Below are positions 1 to 10,536 of a stretch of DNA of 64,000 nucleotides, in pieces. Under the pieces are notes generated by a model that was not told the origin of the DNA, did not search any database, and was given only the letters and a program-made list of their open reading frames with translations. Made by a program: the position numbers and the translations under genes. This stretch comes from Nemopilema nomurai (taxonomy: Eukaryota; Cnidaria; Scyphozoa; Rhizostomeae; Rhizostomatidae). The stretch covers positions 1,809,230 through 1,873,229 of the forward strand of contig ML133488.1 in NCBI GenBank assembly GCA_003864495.1, written 5' to 3'. How positions within the stretch are numbered: the first letter of the stretch is position 1; each line of letters begins with the position of its first letter.

Positions 1-1664
1 TTCGTCACTTTGCAGCCACTCATCTTGGAGGGTTCGAACCAAAGACTTCAGCATGTTTCCAAAGCCACAATCTACAGGTTGCCAGATGTCTGTCGCACCG
101 GCCAAACCGAACCAAACAACACCATTTAATTTTCTGACCTCACTCAGAAACAGATCATTAGTTTGCGCACTTAAGTTGTCGCAGAAAAGAACGAATTCTT
201 CATTTTCACCTGTTTCGGAAGAATTTTGGACAGCTGGTTTCAGAGTTCTCTTCACCCAGTCGATGCTGAAATTGATGTCTGCCCAGGCGTTTGTCTGCCA
301 GTAAACATCCACGTCTTTGTGGTATGCCTGTATTTCATCCTGGCTGATTCTTTTCCCTGTTCCACGGAAAATAATTGCAATTTTGACTGGCGGTCCTTCG
401 GCTGCAAAGCAGATTTGTAACGTGCACTGCCGCTTATCAAGTCCCGGTCCCGGTGTGCTGAAAAAGAATTAAAGATAGCAATTTTAGAAGGAGTGGACAA
501 ATGAGCAGCCCCCAATTTTTATAATATTTCCAAATTAATTTTTTAAAAGGCCCAGTCTGGAAAGAGTTTAAACAAAAAGCAGAAAGCGGTTTACCTGACC
601 CAGGTTCGATGGTTTCTTTGTTCTCCGCGCGGAAAGTGTTTTTCGTATGTTGTTTTACAATCGACCGCAAACGGCATAGGAACTTGGTCAACGTTGAAGC
701 GTTTAGATGGTCGGAATCTCCCCCATTTGCTGTCATAGGAAGGCTTTGCGTTTCCTGTCTTGATCAAGCCTTCGCGCAAAGTTGTGTGCCAACCAATCAT
801 GCCTGGCAAGAAGCTCGTTTTCTCAGCCCTTTTCTTACGCTGAATTCTCCTCAACTTGATTTTGTACTTCCTGATAAAGTTGAAGACTGCAGATTTCGGG
901 ATAGCTTTAATATCTGATTGGGCACTTTGGTCGAATTCGGGGTTAATCTTCCTAGCATTTGCGTACAGCCATGCAAAAGATATTCGCATCCCCTTTGATC
1001 TTGCTTGTAGGAACTTTTCGTGAAGCATCACGAAGACTTGCTTATGCCTTGTGCTGGGTCTGATCTTTTTCATCATTTTCCTGTGGCTATCGGCGGCTGC
1101 ATCAGTAATTTTCTTCTCATTTTTAACCCAGGTCGATACCATCGATTTAGAGATGTTGTATTTGAATGCAACGTCATTCTTTTGGTTTTTCTTTGCTTCC
1201 TCGATAACTTTTAGCTTAAATTCGGTGTCATAAGATAGTCTGTTCTTCTTCTCTCGATGGTGCTGACTGCTTTCTCCTGCTTCTGACGCTCTAGCACTTT
1301 TCTCTATCTCTTGACATTCCTCTACAGTTTCTTCGATGTTCTCATCCACATCAATAGCAGTTGGTTCTTTTTGTGGCTCAACAGCCTCGGCGCTACTTTC
1401 CAAGATCAATGGAATTTCATCGATTTTTTTAGTTGGTTGTTCTTTTTCTCTCTCACTGTCTTTTTTCGAAGTGCACCAAGACACGTGCATCGTAAGGCCA
1501 GACTTACTTTTGAAATGCTTGTTGCATGTGTCACAACGATACAAACTTACATCATCATCCTCAACAAACGAACGACCAGGGACTTCTTGTAACTCATTTC
1601 GATGAGGTATCTTTTTAGAAAAACCGAACTTGAACAACGTTGACTGCTTTTTCTTATCTCCCAT
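1..1664 (-). CDS. pogo/Tigger-like DDE transposase with N-terminal zinc finger, 2 exons, partial
   Basis: Two exons are seen: 1664-595 and 457-1, joined across a 137-bp intron (GT at 594/593, AG before 457) that restores the frame; the 3' end lies outside the window. Counting from an upstream in-frame Met at 1697, a C2HC finger has C55, C58, H71 and C75. A psq/CENP-B-like helix-turn-helix follows at about 151-200, then a second HTH-like basic region at about 210-290. The DDE domain has its first Asp in NVDQVPMPF (D337), the second in LFCDNLSAQ (exon 2) and the third near IWQPVDCGF, the usual pogo/Tigger pattern. The start at 1664 (MGDKKK) is preferred over 1697 because the extra 11 residues look like leader sequence. 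No stop or frameshift interrupts the visible part, so it may be a recent element or a domesticated gene. Family assignment is by motif only. Confidence 0.8.
458..594 (-). other. intron inside the Tigger-like transposase gene
   Basis: The 5' exon ends at tgg-gtc-ag followed by GTAAAC, and the 3' exon begins after TTTTTCAG. Joining them gives a continuous reading T-W-V-S-T-P-G-P-G-L-D-K. Without splicing, the reading frame stops just inside the intron. Confidence 0.75.
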
Positions 1665-1697
1665 ATTGCAACTACTGTAATACTCAGCCACACACAC

Positions 1698-2528
1698 AGA
1701 ATAAGAATTCTATTTTGTTGTGACTAACCTATTTGACTAAAACTAAAACACCTAAAGTGTGAATTCACAACAAAGCACAGCTGCATGTGAGGTGAGTTAA
1801 AACGGAAATTTCTCATGTTGATTCTTGGCCCCATGAGCATGGCCGGTTTTACTGAAAATCAATGGAACCGGCTTCCTAATTGTAAATTGTGCGGAAATAT
1901 AAATATATTCAAAATTAAAAAGTTCCTTAGGGATTTGGCCTTTAGTAGTAAAAGTTCCTTAAGTTTTTTGACCTTCTACATGTAGGTTCCTTATAAACGG
2001 TTCCTTATAAAAAAAAAAGCGTGTACGTCGTTAATTAGTATTGCATAATGACATCATTAGAAAACTCATCATTCTACAGATATGCCTTCGAACACGACAT
2101 GACATGACACTGTCAGCTCTCTACGTTACATATCTACACTGTTGCCTCTTTCCACCATGATTAATAATACTACAGGGAGCTTTAAATAAAATGTTCTGTG
2201 TATCAAATGCGCATCTTCAGGTTGGCAGTTGCATGAAAAGTCGTGGAATCTATCCTTGACAATAGAACTCTCTCAAAGATGTGACTGTACGGAGATGTTC
2301 GGTACTGAACCTTTATCTAAAAAAATGGGAATCACAACCTGGCCCCTTGCAGATAGTCCACCTTTACTACAAGTAGTGCAGTTTGTGAGACGTAAGATTT
2401 TTGTTTGATTTGTTTTGAAGAAGACCCTTCGATGTCATCTTTGCTATTTTGTATAAGATGCAACAGAATTTCCTCAACAACAAAAATTCTAAAATTTGAA
2501 CGAATCCTGCAATGGCTTCTGGCACATT
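1698..2528. other. non-coding stretch upstream of the transposase
   Basis: No convincing gene. Near 1978-2030 there are repeated GGTTCCTTATAA motifs followed by an A-run and GCGTGTA. This resembles the right end of the TA-flanked small element at 31020-31411, but no matching left end was found here. Confidence 0.4.
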
Positions 2529-2620
2529 TCAATATTTAGTTAGGTAACCGCGACGGATGCAGACAGCACGGAGACGTCTTGGGGTTGACAAGTAAAAGTT
2601 TTTTATGAGTTCTTCAAGAA
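2529..2620 (-). pseudogene. Tc1/mariner-like transposase C-terminal remnant
   Basis: Read on the minus strand, the segment gives STPRRLRAV, then RRGYLTKY and a stop. This matches the ending (PRRL..V...GY.TKY stop) seen in the other Tc1-like copies of this window. The rest of the gene upstream is not recognisable, so this is only a fragment. Confidence 0.5.
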
Positions 2621-2860
2621 TATGCTACAATTAGTTGCTTCCTGGTCTTCGGGGGATTTTGGTTTAGCAACTTTTTCATATACACTCCCCAGGTTGCAAA
2701 ATCAATCATGGCGGAAATGAGGTCAACCGCTTTTCATATGCAAATTAAATTTCGTCCTATCAGTGGACAGCCCGTTGTTTGACGAAAAACGTATAACCAA
2801 TCAAAACCTTTCATTTTGACAATGAAAAAAAAATTAAAATTCAACAGTATTTTGAAACTA

Positions 2861-3507
2861 AGGCCCCGTTTACACGAGAGAAAAAGGAACGGATCCAAAA
2901 GATCCGGATCTTTCAGGTACGATATGGGTACGATGCACAACCGTTTACACGAGATCGGATCCTAAACTATAAAGCGTTTACACGGGAACGGACCAAAAGC
3001 GAATCTCTCTCTTTAAGCATGCGCAATGACAAGGTGATTGTTAATTTTCAATTTGCGGATCCTACCGTGCCCGTGTAAACGCAAGGCCTATCGTAGCCAG
3101 TTTGGGTACGGATCCATGCGGATCCGTTTGTAACGTTTAGGTTCTTGTCATGACGGTGAAGTATCAGTTCGTTGGCTGAGCGATGGGCTAGGCCAACCCC
3201 AAGTAGATAGCACACAAGAGAAACTCGTTCTTTGATGTTATGTTTATCGTTAAAACGGTAAGACTAAAATATTCTAAGTTGGATCACATTATATTAAAAC
3301 ACAAACAAAGGAACACTGTGAAACATCACACAACACGATGACAGTGACGCACATTTCCCGGAAAGGGAGTTACTAACACAACAGCGCGACAAACAAACAT
3401 GTGACATTAACACGCAACATAATCAAAGATCTAGCTAAACATAATAATAATAATTACTGAAGTTTACTAATGTTAAAACGTTACACGTTCCCGTGTAAAC
3501 GGGGCCT
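2861..3507. mobile_element. small inverted-repeat (MITE-like) element carrying a nested insertion
   Basis: The left end AGGCCCCGTTTACACG (2861-2876) is the exact reverse complement of the right end at 3492-3507. Subterminal GGATCC/GGATCT-rich repeats line both ends. No coding capacity is seen. The body is split by a second element at 3129-3485. The target duplication of the outer element is not resolved. Confidence 0.7.
3129..3485. mobile_element. 357-bp nested element, imperfect TIR TGTAACGTTT, CGTT target duplication
   Basis: The host element's sister copy reads GCGGATCCGTTCCCG without interruption near 3690-3708. Here the same sequence is opened after CCGTT (3124-3128) and resumes with CGTTCCC (3486 on). 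The inserted piece begins TGTAACGTTTA and ends TAAAACGTTACA, which are near-perfect inverted repeats, and it is flanked by CGTT on both sides. It is non-coding, so a non-autonomous DNA element. Confidence 0.7.
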
Positions 3508-3534
3508 TACTGCCGTGCATTTGCGGATCCGTAT

Positions 3535-3720
3535 CCACCCGTTTACACGGCGCTGATGAAGGAACGGATCCAAATGGATTCGCTCTCTAATCGTACCCAA
3601 AAAGGTACGGATCTCTCCAAGAAAAGATACGGATCTTACCGTGCCCGTGTAAACGCAAGGCCTATCGTAACCAGTTTGGGTACGGATCTATGCGGATCCG
3701 TTCCCGTGTAAACGGGGCCT
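3535..3720. mobile_element. second, shorter copy of the AGGCCCCGTTTACACG element
   Basis: It ends with the same 16-bp right terminus (3705-3720) and shares the GGATCC-rich module and the GTGCCCGTGTAAACGCAAGG segment with the first copy. Its left end is shortened to CCCGTTTACACGGC near 3537. The uninterrupted junction in this copy defines the insertion site of the nested 357-bp element. Confidence 0.6.
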
Positions 3721-3735
3721 AAAAGTACAAATATT

Positions 3736-4380
3736 TCAATATTTTGTCGGTTAGCCATGCATCTTCTAAACTTCACTGAGACGATGTGGAATGGATTCGT
3801 AAAGTTTGGCAATAAAACTCTGAGGAAAACATCGCCATTCGTCAAGTATGCACACAACAAGTTCTTCTCTCGTCGTCGTAGGACATCTAGGGTCATTATT
3901 TAGTTTGTTTTTTTATGAATAGCCAAACATTTTCAATGATGTTCAGGTCAGGACTGTTTGCAGGCCACGGAAGCACATTTACCCCACGGAATCTTTGCTT
4001 CAAATTTACGAAAGGTTTTTGCTTTCGCTTATAAGACTCTATTTTAAATTTATGAAGAATGCGCCTTACTAAATCAGCGGATGGATTTTTAATAGGAAAA
4101 CAACTCGCTACATCATTTGCAATTGCTTTCTACCGACTGAATCTTTGCCTTCTTGCAACTCTGCAGATAAATCTTTATCTTCTTTCGCTAACCTTTTTTG
4201 GTTATCCAGTTCTTTTTTTTTGGTGAATTGTTCCGGTTTTTTAAATGCATTATATATCCTTATGCACGTAAAATAATGACATCCAACAATTCAAGCAATT
4301 TCAGGAAAAGAATGACCGTTTTCTCTCAAAACTTTAACAGTGAGTCGCTCTTCGTATGATAGTTCTCGTTTTTTCACCAT
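3736..4380 (-). pseudogene. Tc1-like transposase pseudogene, copy 1
   Basis: The minus strand starts MVKKRELSYEERLTV (a Tc1 helix-turn-helix N-terminus). It then jumps, through frameshifts and stops, to LPWPANSPDLNIIENVWLF, the region carrying the last catalytic acidic residues, and ends at KLYESIPHRLSEV. The middle of the catalytic domain, including the first two Asp blocks, is missing, so this copy is internally deleted and dead. Confidence 0.75.
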
Positions 4381-4408
4381 GCTCTTCCTTACAAGAAAAA
4401 TATGAAAA

Positions 4409-7260
4409 CGAGGGGTGTATCACGAGCCAAAAAAGTGTACGAGATTTTCCGGATTTCTGAAATCCCTCAAAATTTGGCAAGGATTTCCGGATTTCTAGTG
4501 GGATTTCCCCGGATTTCAGGGATTTGCGAAAATAATCTTTTCGAGCTTTTTCACTGTGTTTTCAACGATTCCGTTCATCTACGAAAATTTTTATATCAAC
4601 TATGAAGGCACATTTAGGTATCTACTATAAAGTAGTTATGTTATCGGTAATATAAGTTAACTCAAAACAAAAACCACCTTTAAGGAGAAGTTGCTAAAAG
4701 CCACATGAACACATAATTCGCAACGTAGCTAATATTTTTTGGACAAAAGAAACTTCAAACAATAAAAACAGAACTTCGAGTCTACATTAAATCGAAAGTC
4801 ATCTTTGACTCCCACCGAGGTAGCACCTTTTTTAACACAGCAACTGAAATGGAAAATGAATATTCTGCGCTTTCTATCAAAGAAGAATCGTCAATTGTAG
4901 CTGCATAATTTTCCATAGAAACATATCCTGGAGCAAAAACGAAGTATAGTGGCTTGAAATTTATTATCTCAGCATTCTCCGTAGAAGTTTTACGGGTACC
5001 TTCAAATCAATTTGCAAGTACGCCTATTCCTTTGTATGACTCCTTCGTCATGTCCACGTACATAGAGTTGTACTGCCTCTCCCGTTTGTTTCTGGTGAGG
5101 TAGGAAAATTGAATGAGCCTACCAATCAAGCACTTAGAACTGTCAACTCTTTTGAAAAGGCACAAATCTCCTGAACTCACTGCGTTCTGAAGGCCAATTT
5201 TTTCATTTTCTGAGCTGCTGAATATGTGGCTTGGTTGCTGAGCACGTACACGTAGAAGACGGTCGTTTGAAACTACAAAGTTCTCTTGCAAGAGATAAAG
5301 CGCTGTTGACTTGCGTATATAAGTCCCGTTATACATCAAAAAAGGACACTTTGCACTCATTGGCTGCCGCTCTTTGCGAACAAAGCTGTTTGTCATAGAG
5401 GGTGTATCCAGCTCGTCAGGAAATTTCTCATAAGTAGGAAGTCCGAGTGTAGTGGTCTTTCGTAACTTTACTTGGGAAAGATCTTCACGGATAGCAGTAA
5501 CTTCTAATTGCGATAAAACCGCGTTATTTGTTACTGTTGAAGACTCAGGCTGCAAAATTTCAAACGATTCATCATCATTATGCACTGCCTCGTCCACAAC
5601 ATGTTCGACACCTTTAACAAGAGAAACGTCGTCGTACGAGGTCAGTTTGATTCCACATCTCCTGCAAAAATCAATTGCATCTTCCTTAGCACTCGAAATC
5701 TCCTGTGTTATTTCTTCAACACCTGGAGCAGTGAAAGTGTCTTCAGTTTCGCTTTTTGCTTGAAGCAGCCGTCGTTTCAAACGCGGGAAGACAATTTCAT
5801 CATCGCTTTCAATAGATCTTATGTACTGGATTTTGTGGATCTTTTCCAGTATTCCTTTTAACGTGAAGTTGATAATCGTCGAGAATACTGGGGTCATTGA
5901 TCGCAACAGTCGAAAAAGCTGCTCACATGCCTAGGACCCGGACATCCAAACTCTCAACGATTCTTTGGGGAACAGCCCAATAGCAACATTGTAGACCAAG
6001 TTCAACAACATATGCCCATTTAGCTCAATACATGTATAGGCATTACCGGTAATAAAATGATCACCTTCTGGCAACTCTTTCTCTGCAAGCCATGTTCTCC
6101 ATATTCGAAGGAAAAATATTGCTTTCCACACCAGGTAGAGCCTTTTAATCGGTTTCAATGACTTGTCGAACATCGAATTCTTGATGTCACGCATCAGCTG
6201 TAAGTAAACGACTGTTCCTTGTGTTCTCAGGGAACAGCGAGATTCCTTCAAACACTTCTCTACGGATTCACTGACCAGCAACTCTATGCTCGAGTAATTC
6301 TGTTTGTCTTTACAATCAATCGATTTTTGCGTCAGTCCGTGCCTTTCTTTTGGAAACTGCTTTAGAACCTCTACAAGATGACCTCTGCAGGCAACCTCAG
6401 CTCCAATGCTCAGAATGTTAGATGGCATAAGCAATCTTGTTCTCAGTTTTGCCAAAAGGTGAATTGTGTCCTGTGCATAGAGGCATTTTGCGCTTAAGGC
6501 CGGCATCAAGTAAAAAGTCCATTCACAAGGGACATTTGATCCTTCCTGGACTCCAAACAGTTTGCTTCTCGAAACCATGGCTTTTAAAAATGGTCCAGCA
6601 CCGTCTGCAGGTGCATCTGCACTGACAGGTTGGGCAACTACACAATGAGCGTATGAAGCATCCTTTCTCGACTTGAAAGTTGTTTTCAATTCATCAAATG
6701 TATGCAAAACAAATTCTTCACCACATGGAATTCCATCTCTTATGGGCAAGCAAAAGCCAACAAATCGATCGGTTGTAGGATCATACTCTACTTTGTTCAG
6801 TATTCTGGTGTCATCTAGATGGATATGTACTGCCTTTGGTGCTTTCCAGTTTTCTAGGTGGTCAGCAAGCTCATTGAAACGAAATTCTCCTTCTTTGATC
6901 TTTGATTTGCTTGCAATCGTCCGATGCAATCAATCTTTCAAAACGTTGATGAACAAAACACATCGCTTTATTTTACATAGCAACTGCTCTTACCAGCTTC
7001 GTTTTCATCCCAATATGGCGCAATATGAGGCTGAAGATTTCGAAAATTTTGAAAAGATTTGAGAGATTTCGAGCAATTCGGGAAGATTTTTCTGGATTTC
7101 GTAAAAATCATAAGGATTTTGAAGATTTCATCAGGATTTCAGGGATTTGCTGGATTTAAGAAGGATTCGGTGGATTTTTGAAATCTTGAAAAGATTTCCG
7201 GATTTGATTTTGGATTTCTGAGCAAGGTGTACGAGATTTCCACTCGTGATACACCCCTCG
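4409..7260. mobile_element. 2852-bp DNA transposon, perfect 18-bp TIRs, 8-bp TSD
   Basis: The left end CGAGGGGTGTATCACGAG (4409-4426) is the exact reverse complement of 7243-7260. Subterminal DNA on both sides is rich in GATTT-type motifs, and GTGTACGAGATTT occurs in the same orientation near both ends. It carries one long minus-strand reading frame. An 8-bp duplication is known for P, hAT, Merlin and Zisupton elements; the TIR does not start CAG as in typical hATs. The superfamily is therefore undecided. It sits between two Tc1-like remnants lying in the same orientation. Confidence 0.85.
5007..6929 (-). pseudogene. putative transposase of the 8-bp-TSD element, split by one in-frame TAG
   Basis: One reading frame runs from 6929 to 5007, about 640 codons, interrupted only by a TAG at 5931-5933. 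Codons on both sides stay in the same frame, reading ...RVWMSGS, stop, ACEQLFRLLRSM... . The N-terminal half has HIHLDDTRIL and a central GAGPFLKAM region. After the stop the protein reads S-M-T-P-V-F-S-T, then a C-terminal part with an FCRRCG motif. I cannot assign DDE residues with confidence. The S-x-x-CE-x-x-FR-x-x-RS block looks like conserved C-terminal blocks of P-like transposases, but this is inference. A CAG-to-TAG change would explain the break; read-through is possible but not shown. Confidence 0.6.
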
Positions 7261-7269
7261 TATGAAAAC

Positions 7270-8311
7270 ATGGATAAAAAAATTTATTTTTGCATTCTGG
7301 AAAATGTCGTCAGCACGTCTCTTCACATTTTCCCGCCAATTTTACAATCTCGGGGCCTAACGTTTTTTAGTAATACGCTTGGTAATTTGTACTTCTGGTT
7401 AAAGTCGCTTGCTGTGGCAGCCATTTTAAACAACCTGTGCAATACTTTAGTAAGGGGAGTGTACAACCAGACATTTTCAATAATATTTAGGTCCGGACTT
7501 TGAGCAGGCCATGGCAAGGTGAGTATTCCTTTGGCAGTTAAAAACTTTACTGTAATTTTTGCTTTATGGCATGGAGCATTGTCCTACTGAAGTATAAATG
7601 GTTGGTCTTCATTTCCATAAATTTTAAGGGCACTTTCGGCGAGATTTTCGCGGATAATTTTGATATAATGCTGGGCATTGATTGTGCCTTCGCAAAGCGC
7701 AAGGTTTCCGACGCCATTAGGCCCAATACATCCCCATACCATTACAGAAACTCCTTTTTTAAAGGTTGGTTTAAAAAATATGGATTTCTAGCTTCTTCCA
7801 TTGTTCTCCACACTCGAAACACTCCAGAGTCGTTTGTTAAGGAGAACCTTCATTCATCTGAAAACAGAACATTGTTCCAGTAGGAGGGAGACCATTCCAT
7901 CATTGTTTTGGCCCAGTTAACTCAATAGCCGCTTTTTTTTAAAAAGACATAAGGCTTTTTAGCACTCATGCTGCTTTTGATGCCATATTTCGATAAGACA
8001 CAAGATATTAGACGTTTAGATATATTTTTCTCCTTAAAGCTTAGGTTGGCATCAGCTTGCAACTCTGACAAAGTTGCAAAACGCAAACTCCTGTTAATTC
8101 TTGTTATCACATACTCTCCTTTTTCACTAATTTTTTTGGACGCCCACTTCGCTTAGAGTTATGCAAGGAATTGCGCTTCTTCAGTACTTTAGAAACTCTG
8201 CGAGCTGTAGACTTGGTACAGCCAATTTCTTTAGCAATTTCAGAGTAAGGGTATCCTGCTTCTCGTAAAAATTTTATGGCACCTTTTTCTGAGTTCTCTT
8301 GTTTTCCCCAT
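7270..8311 (-). pseudogene. Tc1-like transposase pseudogene, copy 2
   Basis: Starting from ATG at 8311 the minus strand shows a paired-type HTH (EIAKEIGCTKSTARRVSKVL), a GRPKK linker, and the motifs MGMYWA and LPWPAQ-like / MAC-SKSGPKYY in shifted frames. An open piece at 7517-7323 reads MPWPAQSPDLNIIENVWLY. Several frameshifts and stops make it non-functional. Its 3' end abuts the right target duplication of the 8-bp-TSD transposon. Confidence 0.75.
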
Positions 8312-8459
8312 CTTTCTTGGCACTAAATTTTTGAAAAAATTTTCAAATAGTCACGCCAAATTTGCTTGGTAACCAGAAAATTCGAAAAAAAAATTCGCTT
8401 CATTTCGATTGTTGCTAACGTCAAGTAATTTTTTCGCGCCAAAAACTTTAAATATTTTT

Positions 8460-9010
8460 TCAGTATTTTGTGGAGTAGCCGCGAGCTTTCCTAATTTCTT
8501 TGTTGCAAGGAATCATACAATTTTCTGATGTAATCTTGTGGAATGGCGTGCCAGATTTGGAATTATTATTGATTAATTGATTCCTTGATGTTGGAGGACC
8601 ATGTCTAATGATGTTTTCATGAATTTCCGTATGTTTTCGATAGTACATATTATTAATGTCCGCACTTTGGGCGGGCCAAGGCAACAACATCACTTTTCTT
8701 TTTTGGAAATATTTGATTATTTTTCTTGATGTATGGCAAGGGGCATTGTCCTGCTGAAAAAAAAAAGGATAGTCTGATTCACCAAAAATCATTTTGACGC
8801 TTGGTTTCAAGTTTTTATCAAGGATATCCATGTAATAGTCGGAGTTAATTGACTTGTCGCAGATTGCTAGGCGCCCAATGTCATTAGGCCCAATACAGCC
8901 CCATACCGTCGCCGACACATAATTTGAGAATGTGGATACATAGAAGTTTGGCTTATTACTTTCATGTTTTGTTCTCCATACTCTCTGTAGGCGTGAATCG
9001 CTTTATAATC
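8460..9010 (-). pseudogene. Tc1-like transposase fragment, copy 3 (catalytic domain)
   Basis: A 152-codon open stretch reads VWGCIGPNDIG, FFFQQDNAPCHTS and LLPWPAQSADINN, the canonical Tc1 catalytic blocks, and ends GYSTKY-stop. The third block is altered: PDLN-x-IENVW has become ADIN-x-MYYRK, so the usual Glu region is lost. The N-terminal DNA-binding part is absent apart from a short RVWRTKHES piece upstream. Confidence 0.75.
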
Positions 9011-9397
9011 GTATGTTAACCGTCAAAATTGCAGATCAATATATTTTCTCGTTTTTATGCCCATAACAACAAAAGTTGTTTTATTCACGTAATTAACAAA
9101 AATGAACTTGCCGTTACAAGCCAATGTTGGCTTTTCTTGTCGGCATTGATGCTTATGTTACTGACGGAAAAATTGCCAAATTCCACCGTGAGAAAATTCA
9201 GATCTCTGCCTGCCATTTTTTGATTGGTTGAATTGATAACTAATTCCTCTTTGCTCGGTATATTTGAAGCAGGATGCCATCGATGTGCAGTTTATAAAGT
9301 TTGTCAATTTCCTCCAAGTCAGATGCATGTTCTCTTTTTTGTTCACTGGGCATGTTCCGTCTGCCGGTATTGAAATGTGAATTTATAAAGTATGTTG

Positions 9398-9985
9398 TTA
9401 CATGTAGAATGCGAGGACGGTCAAATTGCAGCAGTAGGCTCCTGTGTTATAGTTTCGAATGAAGAAATGCTCTAAATAATGGCACATCTCAAAAATTTTG
9501 CTCTGGTCGACAAAAGCTATAACTGCTCCACAATTGCGATGTTGATGGCTGTCAAGGAAGCAAAGCTTCCCTTGACTCATACACAAGGCAACAGATTTGT
9601 CTGGAGGAAAATTAAGAACACAGGCATATACTTGATATTTCTTCGCAAGCGAAAACAGTTCATCGGCAAGGGCATTGGCATCAGTTATTCCTTGATAGCT
9701 CTTTGGCATGTAAAGCCGCAAATCTTTGTCGGAGTGCTGAATAACTTCTTCTACAGACAGGTTTGGCTGGTTTTGAGTTGGAAGGATTGAGCCATAAATG
9801 ACATTGCCTTCCTTGATGATGACTTTATAGTCTTTAACCATGCTGGCTAAATTTGCAGAGTAGTTTTGCTGAAGAAACTGGCCTTTTACAACATGTCTGC
9901 AAGCGAATGTAGCAGTCGCTGTGCATGAGTTTGTTTCTCCTCCATAAGGCAAACCAGACTGACAAACCTGTTTGGGCAAGGACAA
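9398..9985 (-). CDS. C76 (UL36-type)-like cysteine protease domain, element-associated
   Basis: The open frame of 195 codons begins without a true ATG at its 5' limit; the upstream codons I-T-E-L are also open, back to a stop near 10033. GGETNSCTATATFA provides a Cys in the position of a papain-like nucleophile, and CFLDSHQHRN provides an Asp-x-His pair, the arrangement of the herpesvirus tegument (UL36) deubiquitinase family, which also occurs in transposon-borne eukaryotic proteins. The domain would remove ubiquitin-like tags, if active. The join to the ORF at 10041-10250 needs either a very short intron or a frameshift, so the gene may be decayed. Assignment rests on two short motifs. Confidence 0.4.
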   Translation of the reverse strand: MSLPKQVCQSGLPYGGETNSCTATATFACRHVVKGQFLQQNYSANLASMVKDYKVIIKEGNVIYGSILPTQNQPNLSVEEVIQHSDKDLRLYMPKSYQGITDANALADELFSLAKKYQVYACVLNFPPDKSVALCMSQGKLCFLDSHQHRNCGAVIAFVDQSKIFEMCHYLEHFFIRNYNTGAYCCNLTVLAFYM

Positions 9986-10040
9986 TTCTGTTATGCTTGC
10001 TGATTGACAATTCTTTTTGACAGATTACTGATCGAGTGAT

Positions 10041-10250
10041 TCATCTTATCAGATACTTGTTTTTGTAAAAGTCGGTCACCATATGAAGGCTTTCCCAAAT
10101 ATGGCCAACTTTTGTTGATACTTTGCGCCAGTTTGTGTTGTCAAGGAGTATTCTGCTTTTTGCTTGATTTGATTTCGGTTGCGAATCGTCGTTTTCGTAG
10201 CTGACAGCTCCTCGATTTTCGTTCCTTAGTGCAGAGGCTTCAAACGCCAT
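10041..10250 (-). CDS. unrecognised 69-residue ORF upstream of the protease-like ORF
   Basis: It starts at ATG (MAFEASAL) and ends FYKNKYLIR-stop. It is Asn/Ser-rich and polar, with no recognised domain. It lies 55 bp upstream of the protease-like ORF on the same strand and could be its 5' exon or N-terminal part after a frameshift. No function is proposed. Confidence 0.25.
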   Translation of the reverse strand: MAFEASALRNENRGAVSYENDDSQPKSNQAKSRILLDNTNWRKVSTKVGHIWESLHMVTDFYKNKYLIR

Positions 10251-10536
10251 TCCATTGCAGATAAAAACAGCACTACAATTTTAGGTTCAAACAGAAGCGA
10301 AAAAATTTTTAATCTTTCAGGTAGCGCTTACAGCCGTAATTTATATCGTTTTTATGAAGCTCCTAGGGATTAGTGGATAAATAACACGATTAAACGAAAG
10401 CTCACTTCACTTTTGTGATCAATTTTTTTTATGCAACTCTCTTGATGCAATTTTTTTATTATTATCAAACGATACCTAGGAGGAAGTATTAAGGAATTGC
10501 TCAGTAGTCATCCACAAATTTCATTTTGATTTTTTT

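Larger units (their letters stand above)
4401..7268. repeat. 8-bp target-site duplication TATGAAAA flanking the transposon
   Basis: TATGAAAA occurs at 4401-4408 and again at 7261-7268, immediately outside the terminal inverted repeats. The two copies are identical, which suggests a fairly recent insertion. Confidence 0.85.
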
